63,509 nucleotides of DNA from Bifiguratus adelaidae (GCA_002261195.1 MVBO01000084.1:1-63509); one strand, 5' to 3'; counted from the first letter of the stretch, positions 1-11,755 are shown. Notes: generated from the letters alone by a model not told the origin. A program made the numbers and translations.

Positions 1-2045
1 AAAGGTGGCTTCTACGGCCTAGTTCAAGGAAAAGGTCCCTACCATGACCGAACTGGATCACATTTTCATGACCCGCATGGCAGGATGCCATGCGGTCGTC
101 AGTCTCAATGGACGCTTTATCGGCAATCCCGTGGATATTCAAGGCTTCACCTCCACAGGCTAGCAATTGAACTCTGGTGAAACCGAAAAGTATCTCGAAA
201 CCATCCGTCCTCCGCCCCAAGACCCTGAATCGCATGCTATCCATATTCTCAAGCGCAACGAATTTGTCTATGCTCGTCAATCCATGAGAGTGTCACTACA
301 CTGGATGATGAAAACAGGTCATGTCCACATCTTTGTCAAGGGTTCATTTGAAAAAGTCAAGGACGCATCTAACCCACGAAGCATTCCGAAAGATTACGAT
401 CAAGTCGCTGAACGGCTCGCCAAAGAGGGTGTATATACATTAGCGCTTGCCCACCGCGAATGTGGACTCATCGACATATCCGTCGCTTAATCGTGGACGC
501 GAGAAGAAATGGAGTCGAATGTGGATATGCTCGGTTTGGTCTTTTTCAAAAACAATCTCAAGGACCATACCGAGGCCCCATCCAGGAATTACGTGCCGGT
601 AGCACGCGTATCATCATGATCACGGGCGACAATGCATTGACGATTATCCATATTGCCAAAGTTAGTGGCATGATGCCGGAAAATAGCAGAGTGTTGATGG
701 GCGGTATAGACAAGGTGACCAAGGAATTCGGTTGGACGGATGTCGATACCGGCGAATCGTGTGATGTGGATCATGTCTTGGCTAATCGAGCCTTTGCGGA
801 ACAGCCCCTCGAGCTCGTGGTCACTGGAAGAGGTTTTGATGCGCTCGTAGAAATGAACAAGATTCGTGATTATCTCTTGGGCAAGTCTTAACGCAGTGAT
901 ATGCCACAATGCAACTAACATGTCCTCCTAGATATCAGAGTCTGTGGACGCATTGGCCCGGACGGCAAGGTCAATATCGTCAAATTGCACATGGAATACG
1001 CGACCACAGCTATGTGCGGAGACGGAACCAACGATTGTGGTGCTTTACGTGAAGCCCACGTAGGATTGGCGCTCTCGGAAGCTGAAGCAAGTATCGTCTC
1101 GCCCTTCAGTTCCTCCAATCGATCTGTGTGGAGTGCGGTGGAGTTGATTCGACAGGGTCGCGCTGCGCTAGCCACCTCCTTTTCGGGTTACAAGTTTTTG
1201 ATTCTCTATTCACAGATTCTGATCATGTGCAAGTGCTTCACCCTCTACTATTCTTTGGCATTCAATCAAAACACCTTCTTGTTCATGGACGCCTGGATTG
1301 CAGTAGGCGTATCATGGGCAGTGACACAATACAACGGCTGCCAAACAATTGGCGCCCTTTCCCTCCACAGCTCAAATCATTGGTGTCGAAGCCGTAGTCT
1401 CCTTGCTCGGCGTCATCTTCATCGACTGGGCCTTCATGATTGGCGGTTTCCGATCCCTATGGCAGCAAAACATTTTCAGATGCCGCGAATTCGATTCCTC
1501 CTCGAGCGAGTCTCGCCAAATAGTGGCTCTTGGGCGACAATTACGAAATTCAGACTCTGGCCTTCTTTCTCATCCCTCAGATTATCGGTGCAGCCTTGGC
1601 GGTTAATTTCGGTTACCTCTATCGCCGTCTTTGGTACTTTAACTGGGCCTTGCTCTTCTATTGTCGGCCATTCTAGCCATGGTATGGTACTGGCTCTTCG
1701 CTCCACCCAATCCCTTCGCCTGTGCTTTCCAATGCAATTGTGGAGATCCAGATGTATTGGTTGGGCTAGGATACCCACTTCCCACCTGGTATATGGAACC
1801 TTACAACATTGAATCTGGCCACAATGTCTATCCGACCTACTTTCGTTGGCACGTCTTCGCGCTGAATGTGGTGAATATGGCGATCGTTTGTTTTGGCAAC
1901 GATTTGTGGTGCTCGGACCGTTGCGTACCTGGTTGCGACGCGTTAGGCCATTGGACAGACCAGAGATCCGATTGTAATGTAATAGATTTGTTGCTGCTAT
2001 TTTCATCCTGTATTCGTCACCCCGAACAAGGAATTCATTGTCCCG
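1..2045 (+). pseudogene. Decayed P5B-type cation-transporting ATPase (YPK9/ATP13A-like), 5' end outside window
   Basis: Similarity to P5B ATPases (vacuolar/lysosomal polyamine or cation pumps) runs through all three frames. Recognisable pieces are the nucleotide-binding domain, the hinge motif MITGDN (about 612), the CGDGTNDCGAL motif followed by SEAEAS typical of P5B (about 1015-1095), and C-terminal membrane helices to about 1900. It cannot be read as one protein. A TAG at 161-163 replaces the Trp of the conserved TGW, a TAA lies at 488-490, the frame shifts near 575-590, 1330 and 1500, and more stops follow after 1670. A possible intron with GC donor spans 881-931. None of the other genes here carries comparable damage, so this is probably true decay rather than sequencing error. 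The DKTGT phosphorylation site would lie upstream of the window. Confidence 0.85.
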
Positions 2046-2059
2046 ATCTCGCCGTTGTC

Positions 2060-2584
2060 TCAACTCTTTCTCTTTGCTAATCGCATGTCCTTGGCCATGA
2101 TCCATCGTTGAGCCAAGGCAATAAGATCGGCGAATTCAGCGCTTGTCAAGTGACGCTCTGGATCACTCCAGCCGGGTTCAGGCACTGCAGCCTCCAGTTG
2201 GCGGCGTATACTGTAATCTGAAGCATCCTGGGACTGATTCTCGAGGATTTGCGCGACACGTGTAGCGTACAGGTGAATGGATTCTTGGGGAATAATTTGC
2301 GAGGATGGTGTGGATAGAATGGTATTTATGCACGCATAGAGCGCTGATTGAGCATCGGCGTCTTCCCACGTCAGCACGTCCGTGTCTTCTCCATCCATCA
2401 AATCGGCTTCCGAATCTTGTGGAAAGAATCCGGGATTTTGACCAAATGGCACCGAGGCATGGCCAGATCGCCTATTCAGGGCTAACGGGAAAGGAGTTAC
2501 ACCCGATACTCGTTCGTCGTCTGAGCTGGAACTCGCGCTATCCTCTATTTCCGTCTTCAAGCTAATGTCGGGCCGCTCATGCAT
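2060..2584 (-). CDS. Hypothetical acidic protein, 174 aa
   Basis: A single open frame starting at ATG. The N-terminal third is Ser/Asp/Glu-rich and looks disordered (a run SASSSSDDE near residue 17). The C-terminal half (about residues 75-174) looks helical and ends in a basic tail AKRKS. I recognise no family. Its 3' end overlaps the last recognisable stretch of the decayed ATPase on the other strand, which fits a gene whose neighbour has lost function. No introns are needed. It could be a chance frame, but the length and ordinary residue composition argue for a real gene. Confidence 0.5.
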   Translation of the reverse strand: MHERPDISLKTEIEDSASSSSDDERVSGVTPFPLALNRRSGHASVPFGQNPGFFPQDSEADLMDGEDTDVLTWEDADAQSALYACINTILSTPSSQIIPQESIHLYATRVAQILENQSQDASDYSIRRQLEAAVPEPGWSDPERHLTSAEFADLIALAQRWIMAKDMRLAKRKS

Positions 2585-3400
2585 GGCACGAGACCCAAAG
2601 TCTCTGAGTGCCGTTCAGCACGTAAAAATAGTCTCTGCAAACCCGTCATTTACCTTGCATCGATATGTCCAGACAGCGACATGTCTTCCAACGCCACCTT
2701 TTCACAGTAGCGCCCTGGCTCCATGCTCTTGTGTTGCCCGCCTGTCACAAGGAAACAGAGTCACAACCGTTCTGGATCACGTGATCCAACTCATGTGACG
2801 TTGATCTATGTCTCTGTCGTCATCGACGAAAGAAACAAAAGAGTGCGCAGACGTTGCGTCTGTCTCCCGCAGCAGATCCACGATGTGTATATGCTATCCA
2901 TCGGGTCTCCTTTAACCTGTATCTTCTTGCATGCCACGAGAGCGTTTTCATCGTCACCGACTGGCCCAAACAGGTTACCCCTGAAATTCATTAAGACGTC
3001 AATCGATGATTGGCTGGATCAATCGATGGTTGGAAAGGTGAATTGACCTGAAGCCGTCTGTTGTGGGTCTGTGTGTGCCTGTATGTGTATGTAAACCATC
3101 CAGATTTCCGAGCGGTACGCCAGTTGTCCAAGTGGGTGCATCGATTGGGAACCAAAATTTTTCGCTTTGCCGTTTACAAGCCCTGGGTTTTGTGCGCGCC
3201 GCGGCGGTCTCTCTCTCACACACTCTCTCTCGTACTGGAGTGCATATAGGGTGTGAACACTTATCTTGTCTATCGTATTCTCTTTTGCCTCACTCTGTGT
3301 TTTGTGTGTCTCTCTCTCTGGGACGCGCGTGCTGCGTTACTGTTTTTAGTGCGTTTCGTCATCTCAGCTAATGGTTTACTGGCGCTGACGGTCGTCGGAC
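2585..3400. promoter_or_regulatory. Intergenic/promoter region between hypothetical gene and homeobox gene
   Basis: No gene is seen. The region is the likely upstream sequence of both divergent neighbours. It holds a 16-bp perfect palindrome with an E-box core (2773-2788), an alternating TG-rich stretch (about 3061-3092) and two pyrimidine-rich CT tracts (3206-3231 and 3306-3320), typical of the 5' leader of fungal genes, just ahead of the homeobox start codon. Confidence 0.5.
2773..2788. promoter_or_regulatory. 16-bp perfect palindrome containing CACGTG
   Basis: The sequence TGGATCACGTGATCCA reads the same on both strands and centres on an E-box CACGTG. It lies 189 bp before the hypothetical gene start (minus) and about 610 bp before the homeobox start (plus). 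A basic helix-loop-helix dimer site is the simplest reading. Confidence 0.4.
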
Positions 3401-5329
3401 ATGTCGGTACATTCCATGGCGAGGGTCGGAGAACCACCGCTCAAGAAGAAATACATTGGTGTCAGTCTGGCCAATCCTTACGAATCCGATTATTCGACTC
3501 CACCGCTTGTTCGATCGTTCTCAGATACGGTCGAGTACACAAAATATTGTGAGAGCAGCAAGAGTTCATCGACGGATAGTGACGGCGGTGAAGAGCATGA
3601 TCAGCAGCCGCCTATATCCATGTCATCATCAACGACCACGTCGGAACCTACGTCTCCGAGTTCAACCTTGAAGCGCAAGAGGACACGGGCAAATCCAGAG
3701 CAGCTGGCCGTCTTGGAAAATACATTTGCCGAGAACAGCTCTCCTACGAGTCGTATGCGAGAACACCTGGCAGCACAGCTGGGCATGAGCGAACGATCGA
3801 TACAAATCTGGTTTCAGAACCGGAGAGCCAAGCTCAAGGTGAATGAACGCAAGGCTCATCAACATCCGGTAGATGGAGAAAAGAAAACCCGGCAACCTCC
3901 CAACATGTTTCCCTTCCGACCGCCCATCACGCCATTCACACATCCTCACCCACACAAAACCCAACGCGCTTATAGCGAAGGTGTCTTAACCACCTCCAAG
4001 CAGGCCGTCCCGATGCCTGCTTATCCTCCCTATACTGCCGGTGTGCCAGCACCAACTAATATGGTCACCGCGACCAAGAGTCATCTGCACGTGGGTGTCC
4101 CTATGGTCCCAGGGGTGTGGCCTCCGCAACCTTACGTTCACGCTCAACCACCGAACTCTCCAATTCCCTCCAAGAACCACATGTCCCCTTCACAGCGCGC
4201 ATCGGCGCCCCCAAATACACCTTATATTCACCACTCTCCCCCAATCATCAAGTCTGGTAAGTCTCTCACACGCTGCACGAAGGAAACACCACGGATGCTG
4301 ATGCCTCGACGACTAGCTCTCACAAAGCGCCTGACACGACCTTCCACCTCCCGCGTTTCCATGTCACCGCGAAAGGACACTCCCCTTAATCAAAGTTTGC
4401 GGGACGAACAGGAAGATCCTGGAAGTGTCTTATCGATCGATACCATCAACGTGGGCTCTTGGCGACGGATGATGCGCACCTCAAACGACTTGATTTGTTA
4501 CTATCATCTGGGGCAGCGTAAGCTACGGTGGCATGTTCAGGATGGCGCCAGTCAATTCCGCATGGAGTTTTCCTTTGAAGCTGTGACTAGCCTTGAAATG
4601 ATCGATATCGATGCCATGTACGCCTGCATAGAGATTGACCTGAATGAGAGTCCCATGTTTTTCATGAAAGGACCCAGCAACAAACCGTCAACGGCGATCA
4701 AGAAGAGCTCAGCTCAGCAAAAGCCGAAGTGGGTCCAATGCGGTGATTTTACAGAAGGAAAGCAGGCGACCAAGTTCTTTCACCATACCCTCACCGGTCT
4801 CGCTCAACCTCTCCGTCAACAATTACTGGAGATTACTCGCCAAGATAAAGGCATGCATCGGGTCAGTCGGATCAGTTATCCCCCCTCTTCACCATATCAT
4901 CACCCCGATGGACAACCTATGCGCTATCTCTCGGTACCGCCAACCCCAATGTATTTACCTCATGCGTTACCCAACGTACCCTCCGAATTTATGATGATAC
5001 AAGAACCCATCCGTCGCGCTGCATCGGTACCTCATATCGGTGACTGGAACCCCTTGCCTTTTGGTGTGCCTCCAACGCCATCACCACTCAGTCTTTCTAT
5101 ACAAGCAGGCTTCTTTGCAGAGCCTCCCGCACCATCTACCCTACCCACGCCGTTTGAGCAAGCAGGCCTCGAAACCGAGGTGGACAAGGAGCAAGTACAA
5201 GAACAAGAAGGGCAAGCCGACGCCGACGCCGATGCTCAGTCTCATCCAGCACCTGTGCCGGGGACCGAAGCCGAGCCGGATCTCACCTCGGAATTCACAT
5301 TTAATGAAAGCGACTTTTTTTATCCTTGA
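3401..5329 (+). CDS. Homeobox transcription factor (fungal Pah/Hfl-like)
   Basis: Nuclear DNA-binding regulator of 642 aa as an open frame. A TALE-less homeodomain spans about residues 91-150, with helix 3 WFQNRRAK at 137-144. A second conserved block follows at about 345-490 (GSWRRM ... FHHTLTGLAQPLRQQ), found C-terminal to the homeodomain in filamentous-fungal homeobox proteins. The rest is Pro/Ser-rich linker, and the end is acidic (DADADAQ). Positions 4257-4316 form a potential 60-nt intron (GTAAGT ... GACTAG) with no stop and a length divisible by three, so splicing would only remove 20 residues. The gene is preceded by CT-rich leader tracts. Confidence 0.9.
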   Translation: MSVHSMARVGEPPLKKKYIGVSLANPYESDYSTPPLVRSFSDTVEYTKYCESSKSSSTDSDGGEEHDQQPPISMSSSTTTSEPTSPSSTLKRKRTRANPEQLAVLENTFAENSSPTSRMREHLAAQLGMSERSIQIWFQNRRAKLKVNERKAHQHPVDGEKKTRQPPNMFPFRPPITPFTHPHPHKTQRAYSEGVLTTSKQAVPMPAYPPYTAGVPAPTNMVTATKSHLHVGVPMVPGVWPPQPYVHAQPPNSPIPSKNHMSPSQRASAPPNTPYIHHSPPIIKSGKSLTRCTKETPRMLMPRRLALTKRLTRPSTSRVSMSPRKDTPLNQSLRDEQEDPGSVLSIDTINVGSWRRMMRTSNDLICYYHLGQRKLRWHVQDGASQFRMEFSFEAVTSLEMIDIDAMYACIEIDLNESPMFFMKGPSNKPSTAIKKSSAQQKPKWVQCGDFTEGKQATKFFHHTLTGLAQPLRQQLLEITRQDKGMHRVSRISYPPSSPYHHPDGQPMRYLSVPPTPMYLPHALPNVPSEFMMIQEPIRRAASVPHIGDWNPLPFGVPPTPSPLSLSIQAGFFAEPPAPSTLPTPFEQAGLETEVDKEQVQEQEGQADADADAQSHPAPVPGTEAEPDLTSEFTFNESDFFYP

Positions 5330-5448
5330 GGAGGGTACGACGTCCCATGTCACGGAGCAAGCATAGACATGATTTACGAGTAGCAGACGGACGATTCTAT
5401 GTATGTGTAATGTACATGTGTACGGGTATAACAACGTATTTAAAAGCC

Positions 5449-8316
5449 CTATTTATCCTTACTGTCCTCGACGCTGGCTTCCTCACTGCCGAACGAATCC
5501 GATTCGGTAGCTGGGGTATCGGAAGGCAAATACAAGGTCACCATGGGTTCCGAGACCTCCAATTCACCATCTGGTACCACTTCCTCCTCCCTCTCGGTCG
5601 CTTCTACGGGGGCCTCCTCTTCAGGCTGCTCCAGTTCAGGAAAAGGCGAAGCGGTATCAGCCGGTGAGGCCCGTCCATGCAAGATATCCAAATCATCCAA
5701 GATGGGTGTTTGAACAGAGTATCCGGGATCATGGGCCCGATAGACTTCCGAACTCTTGACGGTCCCGTACAAATCATCTTCCTGTTCTCTGAACCCATCT
5801 GGACTCGGACTCGGAGCCGCACTTGACGGTGGTGTGGGATGATGGTAAAAGTAGGGTGTCTCGGGTTCAGCCTCTTTAGGAGATGCTTGTTCAAAAGGGT
5901 CTAAGGCAAGTGATTGACGGCGTTGTCTTGTTTGCTGAGCGGCGACGATGGGCGAGAAGGCACTGAGAGTGCCTCTGGTGAGTGCCAAGGATCCGAAAAG
6001 GATCAAGAGGAGGAGGAGCTGTATGAATGTAAGCCGTTTCTCGAATAACAGTTCATCGGCCATGATATGAAGTTTGTTGTTCATGTTGGCCAATGCCTTG
6101 GCTGTCTCGTCTTGAGAGGTTGCAAGTTCGACGAGGGTTGTCTGGTAAAGCTGTTCATATTTCCTTCGCTATAAGAGAATGTATTAGTGCTGTTGGTAAG
6201 GCGTCCGCAACGCGTCCAACTTTACCAGTCTGTCAATGCGTCTAGTCGCGGTATCATTGAGGTGACTGAGGACAACCTTCATGCGATCCTTTTGCCGATC
6301 GTCAACTTTGATGAATAGCTCTTGAAGCATCTTATTTTGCTCCTCGAGATATCGCTGGGAGAGGGTGGCGTTCAATTCGAGTAGGGCTAGACGTTTCATG
6401 ATGGTTTTGTAGATGGATTCCTGAGGTCCGGCGCCTGAACCAGAGTTGAGTGCTTTGGAAAGTTGAGCTAAAAGTGCGTCGGTGTTGGTGCCTGTGGGTT
6501 CGGATTTGATGGAAGAAGTGGGGAATGAGATTGAAGAAGCGAGAGAGGATTCAGAACGCTGTTGAGTCGAAGAGGAGACAGGATTGTCCGCACTGCCTTC
6601 GCTAGAGGGTAAGGTTGTTTGGGATGGAAAACTGACTGCTGGGGTAGTCACTGTGAAGGTATTCGCCGTGGTTACGGAGCTTCCGTCACGCGGTTCCGCG
6701 AAAAGAGCCTCCAGGCATTCAAGGGTTTCGCACATCTCGGCGCTTGAGGAAGAGGGAAACAATGTATTCAGACTGCCGGAGAGACCGGTCGTAAGCGGTC
6801 TCTTGTCAAGCGCCTCCAGCTGCTCCAAGACGGAGTCGGTCTCGTTCGGTGTTGGTGTTGCGCCTGTGTTGGCTGACATTGGCGATTCTACTTTCGTGTG
6901 TTCAGAAACACCTTCTGTCTCTCGGATAGGTCCGCTGGTGGTGACCTCTTCAACGACTGCTACCATTGGCTCATCCTCCTCATCTCCAGCCATCTTTGGT
7001 TTCTCCACCACATTGTAATACTCGTATTGTGGTGTCCCATAAACACGCAGGAGAGAGAGAGGACAATAATATTCTCGACCGTAATGTGTGAGGAACTCAA
7101 TCTTCATGTACTGAAACCAATTAATGCCGTCTTCCACCTGAAAGACTTGCAAATCGCGCGTATTTCTGGCTGTCCAGTTGCCGAGCGGGATCCATTCCTT
7201 GGGTGGATATCTGTTTGACACCGACACCCTAAAATCGCGGAAGGTCGAACTGAAAAACTCGAAATTGGCCAGCACGATCGAGTCGATGAGTACCTCTTCA
7301 CACAAATCGACGATGAGGAACTTCTCACTGTCACATTTGTTGAGCATGTACATGTCCTTGGACTCTGATAGGACACTATGCGCGCCTTTAGCATCCTTGT
7401 TGGACGACAAAATTGTTGCGGCGCAGTCGACAGATGCGTAGTTGTACCGATCTTTCAATTTCTTGAGTGGATTCACTTCTTCTCGCACGGGGGCACCGTG
7501 ATGGTCGGCATTTTCTCGACGTCGCAAAACATCCACATTGATGGCCTCATCGTCATGGTCCAAGTCACCTAGAACATCGCCTTTGCTCTTTTGGCCGAAA
7601 TACGTGTCCTCCAAGCTCCAACCCTGCCCTGAACCTTCAAACATGGCACCCACGTCGTCGCCGAAACCGCCGTCCAGACTATCAATCTTGATGCCGGTAT
7701 TCTGGCCCTTACCGCGCGATCGCACAGCTTGCCTTTGCTGTTTCTGCTTTTCTTTCTTTGCTTCCTCCATGCGCAGAAACCGATCCCGCCATTCCTCAAA
7801 GGACAATAAGATTGGAGAGCTGGCCTTATCAGAGGTATGTGATGATGTAGATGAAGCGGTAGAGGACTGTATAGTAGCACTTGAGCTAGTCAACCTTTCG
7901 GAAGCTTTGGGAGGAATGAACGAGTCTGAAGCTTCAATGTGAGACTCTGTTGTTGCAGACGTTGTTGAAGCATGGTCTCCAGCAGGTTCAAACTCGCCAT
8001 TGCCGACATCTTGCTCTTCTTCACCGTCGGCGGTCTCTGGAGCAGGCAAGTCGGCAGCAGTGCGCAAGAGCGGAGGCTCTTGGAATATGTCAGCAATAAT
8101 AGGTGGATCTACAACGGCATCAGGTGTAGTGTCGTCTTCTGGACCACAGCGATGATCTAGAGTACTTGGAGCACTGCATTCGAACGGCCTGGGAGTTGGC
8201 ACTGCACAAACGCATTTGTCACCGATGAATGTTGGATTAGACGTATCTTGTGATGCAACCAGTGCAGTACAAAAGACAAGGCCCACGAGCAGCACCGTCC
8301 AGCTCCGCCTCAGCAT
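5449..8316 (-). CDS. SLP1: SLP1-type (mid-SUN) SUN-domain membrane protein
   Basis: Predicted ER protein of 936 aa. SLP1/SUCO-family members act in ER folding and quality control of membrane proteins. Exons are 8316-6226 and 6168-5449, with a 57-nt intron whose splicing fuses the two open frames in phase. I chose the second ATG because it starts a clear signal peptide (MLRRSWTVLLVGLVF). The SUN domain lies at about 298-440, with FEFFSSTFRDFRVS and the terminal LRVYGT. A Ser/Thr-rich stretch, a coiled coil (about 650-730) and a transmembrane segment (FIQLLLLLILFG) followed by an acidic tail complete it. An upstream in-frame ATG at 8376 is less likely. Confidence 0.88.
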
Positions 8317-8740
8317 ATGCGTCTGACAAGAACAATGCTCGAATGGCTTAATTAATGAAAGAAATGCGCAGACCATGAAACGTCAATTGACGCTTGGAGC
8401 GTGAAGCGTGAAGCGTTGATGCTTTGGGCTTCTTCCAATTGACGCCCTTAGTTGGCGAGGAAAGAGTGACCTTGGCGAAGCTCTCGATACTACACCTTGA
8501 CTCAATGCCGAGATAAAATGCATTATGTTGCTTTCTTCAGCTGGTCAAAGGGCAATCTCTCCGTGAGTGAGCATCGTCAGCTTGAGTCTGAGCCAAGACA
8601 AAGAGGTCGCTATCGCCTGCCAGTACAATTGGATAGCTCACAGCGTCTGAGCCATCTCGGTGCAAGTGCCAAAGAAGGAAACAGCACCGTTTTTGGATAG
8701 ACGGCGCTAAAGATCGATTGTGCACGGCACTTTGGACTCA

Positions 8741-10122
8741 ATGGACACTGAGGAGAGGGTATTGGCTCATCGAGTACACTACCTTGACGTGCGATGTCGT
8801 ATCGAAGCGTTGACTGGTATAGAAGAAGCATGCAAAGACAAGGCAAAGCTTATTGAGGGACTTAAAAACGAACTGTCTTCGGAACATTCTCTTTTATCTG
8901 GGCTTTCTGCGCAGGTGTAAGTGCACATGTTGACACGTACGTCTAATGCTGTCAAGGTAACATTTCTTTTGCTAGGAAATCTGCCTTCTCCGCCACGCGT
9001 CCACGTCGAGCCACTTTACCGGTCTCATTCAAGGTTGCAGTTGCAGGCGTTTCAGAGAATGAACGAAGGGCCTCCGATATCAGAAAGGGACATTATCAGC
9101 ACTTATTTGAACGACAACAGCAATTTAGGCTGCATGTAGAGGCCCTTAAGCACCGGATACAGGAGGAGGAAGCGAACGTAAGCCAGCGAATGCAGGGCAT
9201 AGGCGATACAGCTAATTCGCAACATGTAGTTGCGAAATCTGGAGGCTGATCGGTTACTCTACCGTAGTCTGATCAAGGAACGACAGTTATTATTTGATGA
9301 TGTAAGAATGCCTCATTATCCGTGGGTTGGCTGTTAACATTGCACTCAAGGTTTTCGGCGACGACGAGACACCCTCCGATTTTGACATTGAAACGCGGTT
9401 ACGCAAAGACGCGCTAGCCAAGCGACGAATATATGAAGAGGTGATTGATTATCTTGCTTATGCTCTTGCATCCTTTGTCTGACGAAATGTCCTCTTTTAG
9501 ATTGTCCGTGATGACGTTCGATACCAAGCCGGCTATAAGCACATCAGGGGGGCCATGAAATCACTCATCAGCTTCGAGCAGAAGCGCACTAATTCGCTCA
9601 CACCGATACAAGGTACGTAGGCTGCAATTCGGCCACAACGGGCTTTTCCAACTGAGAATTGCGCTGCAGAAGTGCTCAACAGGTGCAGAGAGCAATTACA
9701 GCTCGCCTATGAAAACATACCTGAACTGTTTGATGACATTTTTGCATCATTGCTCGAAGGTGGGTATCGCATTCTGCAGACCATCATTAATCATCCACAC
9801 AGATCCGAACGTGGACATGACAGCGGTGGCAAGTCATCTACCGAAAATCAAGGAAGCGGATGCCAAGGCTGCATCCCGATCAGTGCAACTTTTAACGCAA
9901 CGTAAAGCCGTCGGCAAGGAGCTTTCCGATCTTAGAAATGAACTTACAGCAGAACGCATCAATATTTTTGCGGATGTTCTATTCGCTCATACGTCGGAAG
10001 ATCTCCCGTCTTCGAATAATATCAATCTTAGCCGAGTTTGCTTTGTAACACCCGAAACTTCGGAGCTGCCCCCGTTTGAGGAAGCCGCGCTAAACAGACC
10101 ACCCGCCTATATTCAAAGCTAA
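8741..10122 (+). CDS. Hypothetical coiled-coil protein with C-terminal PPxY
   Basis: Seven exons (8741-8916, 8976-9177, 9230-9301, 9351-9440, 9501-9612, 9670-9759, 9803-10122) join in phase to a 353-aa protein. Most of it is charged helix of coiled-coil type: residues 1-60, a segment around EALKHRIQEEEANV, and AKAASRSVQLL to AERINIF. The C-terminus holds LPPFEEAALNRPPAYIQS, giving a PPxY (PPAY) that could bind a WW domain of a Rsp5/Nedd4 ligase. The layout resembles eisosome/BAR-like fungal proteins, but I do not recognise a specific family. The start is the first ATG in frame. Confidence 0.7.
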
Positions 10123-10677
10123 TGTGTAGATTGTTTTGTACAAGTATTAGACCTGTAGACTGTATATTACTCATCATATGGGGAATCGCACGTGTAACAA
10201 GCATCATCAAATCGGAAATCAACTAATCACACGAGCCCACCCACGTGTCCAGATGCAACACACCTTAGAACAGCGAGCCTTTTATGCGTAAATCTAGGCT
10301 GATGGACGGGGTCGCATAAGGGGTACACGCGCGTCACACATCCGAGCGTCGGACATTGGAAGCCAGTGTCAAAGGGGCATGTGTGCCTTGATCTTTGAGT
10401 AAGAGAGATACATGTTGAGGTTTCTCTTCTTCAAGCGTGGCGCAGGCAGTTTCCCATAGAACTCCTCTTGTCCCTCAAGGCCGAGAGCCAAGCCATGAAC
10501 CCCAAGATTCTTGGCTGCGCCGAGAGTGCTGCGGCAGCCTTGACTTGCCAAATATGGATGTGCGGGTTCCGTTATGCATCATCATTAACGCGGGCGTCGA
10601 TCCCTTGGAACGGTAGAACATATAAAGGGGTGTTGTGCGTCTCCCAATCATCTAATCTCAGATAACACGCTCACAGG
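10123..10677. promoter_or_regulatory. Intergenic region with TATA box before the 257-aa gene
   Basis: No gene is seen. A TATA box TATAAAG lies at 10621-10627, 51 bp before the downstream ATG, an unusual strong core element in this compact region. Confidence 0.5.
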
Positions 10678-11451
10678 ATGACGACGGTAATAAGTTACAA
10701 CATGACGAGCCTTGATCCAATGTTACCACCCACCATTGACGAACTCGACACTTTGGATATGATCCCTATAACTGAAGACTTACCAAGTTATCACGAGGTG
10801 TCGCTCGCAGCGCCGCCGCCGCCCACTTACTCAAAGACTGATCGTACTCTATTGCGCTACGATGTCTATTCAAGCGAAACCTCTTCCACTCCCTCCGCAT
10901 CCTCCGCTTCCACACTCGTGATCCGCTCTCGTGAAACCGGGCTGCCCGTCTACGATCTCTCAATACCCAGTCAAAGAATGTTCGCGGCTCGAGAATGGAG
11001 ACTCACTAGCTGTCTTGATGCATTCACAACCATGATCGGACGAAGAGGCGTATTCCCTGCTGAGGCAATTAACCTCACCTATTCTGCAAACGGGGCAATA
11101 CTCATGCAAACGAAGCTTAAGTCGACCTCTTGCACACGCATCCTCTGGTCCTTCTTTATTGGCAATCGCATGTATGATTGGATTGTCTCAGATACCGGTC
11201 GACGATTGGAGTGCATCACCGAATGCTTGGACGTTGCAACCGAGACTAGCCACAGTGGTATAAGGATTGCCCTCCTGGAACCGCGCTTTTTGAACCGTAC
11301 GGATTCAGACATTCCTGCTATCACACTCAGTCTATCTGCGGCTGAACTTGATCGCTGGGTATCTCTGGGAGACCGACGACGATTGGAGGCTTTCATCATC
11401 TTGACAGGTGCTACAGTCGCTAGCGAGATATGGGGCATGGACGTCCAATGA
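10678..11451 (+). CDS. PPxY protein with tubby-like/LURP-one-type domain (weak)
   Basis: An intronless 257-aa protein. Residues 30-55 carry two Pro/Tyr motifs (LPSYHE and PPPPTY), the second a PPxY. Residues about 100-250 hold WSFFIGNRMYDWIVSD, IRIALLEPRF and a final helix EAFIILTGATVASEIW. This is the pattern of fungal tubby C-terminal-like (LOR) beta-barrel proteins, which usually show a W-x-F-x-G-x-x-Y-x-W core and an ILTGLL-type end helix. The domain call is by eye and weak; the function is unknown. The TATA box just upstream suggests inducible expression. Confidence 0.65.
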   Translation: MTTVISYNMTSLDPMLPPTIDELDTLDMIPITEDLPSYHEVSLAAPPPPTYSKTDRTLLRYDVYSSETSSTPSASSASTLVIRSRETGLPVYDLSIPSQRMFAAREWRLTSCLDAFTTMIGRRGVFPAEAINLTYSANGAILMQTKLKSTSCTRILWSFFIGNRMYDWIVSDTGRRLECITECLDVATETSHSGIRIALLEPRFLNRTDSDIPAITLSLSAAELDRWVSLGDRRRLEAFIILTGATVASEIWGMDVQ

Positions 11452-11755
11452 AAGCAACAATGAGCGATTGGTCCTCGTTATACACAATCAAGCATCCACA
11501 TATCAGCATCGACTCACAGAACGTGTAAATAAGTTGTGCATCTCATTCTTGGCATCATCATGTATCTAAGCATCTGAACACAAGTCCTTCATTGTCACAG
11601 CCCCATATATTAATGAACGTCATTGGCATCAGCCACATTACCAGGAATTCCAGGCCAATTTCTGTCACATTGGGCGCAAAGATTGAGGTTTAAAGGAGGA
11701 TTGCTCTCGCTCGACGTCTCCTACCCTCTTGTAGTCGTCTCTTTACTCAACTCTC
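11452..11755. promoter_or_regulatory. Intergenic region upstream of annexin A
   Basis: No gene seen. The last 45 bases before the ATG form a pyrimidine-rich leader (CTCTCGCTCGACGTCTCCTA region), the likely 5' UTR of the annexin gene. Confidence 0.4.
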
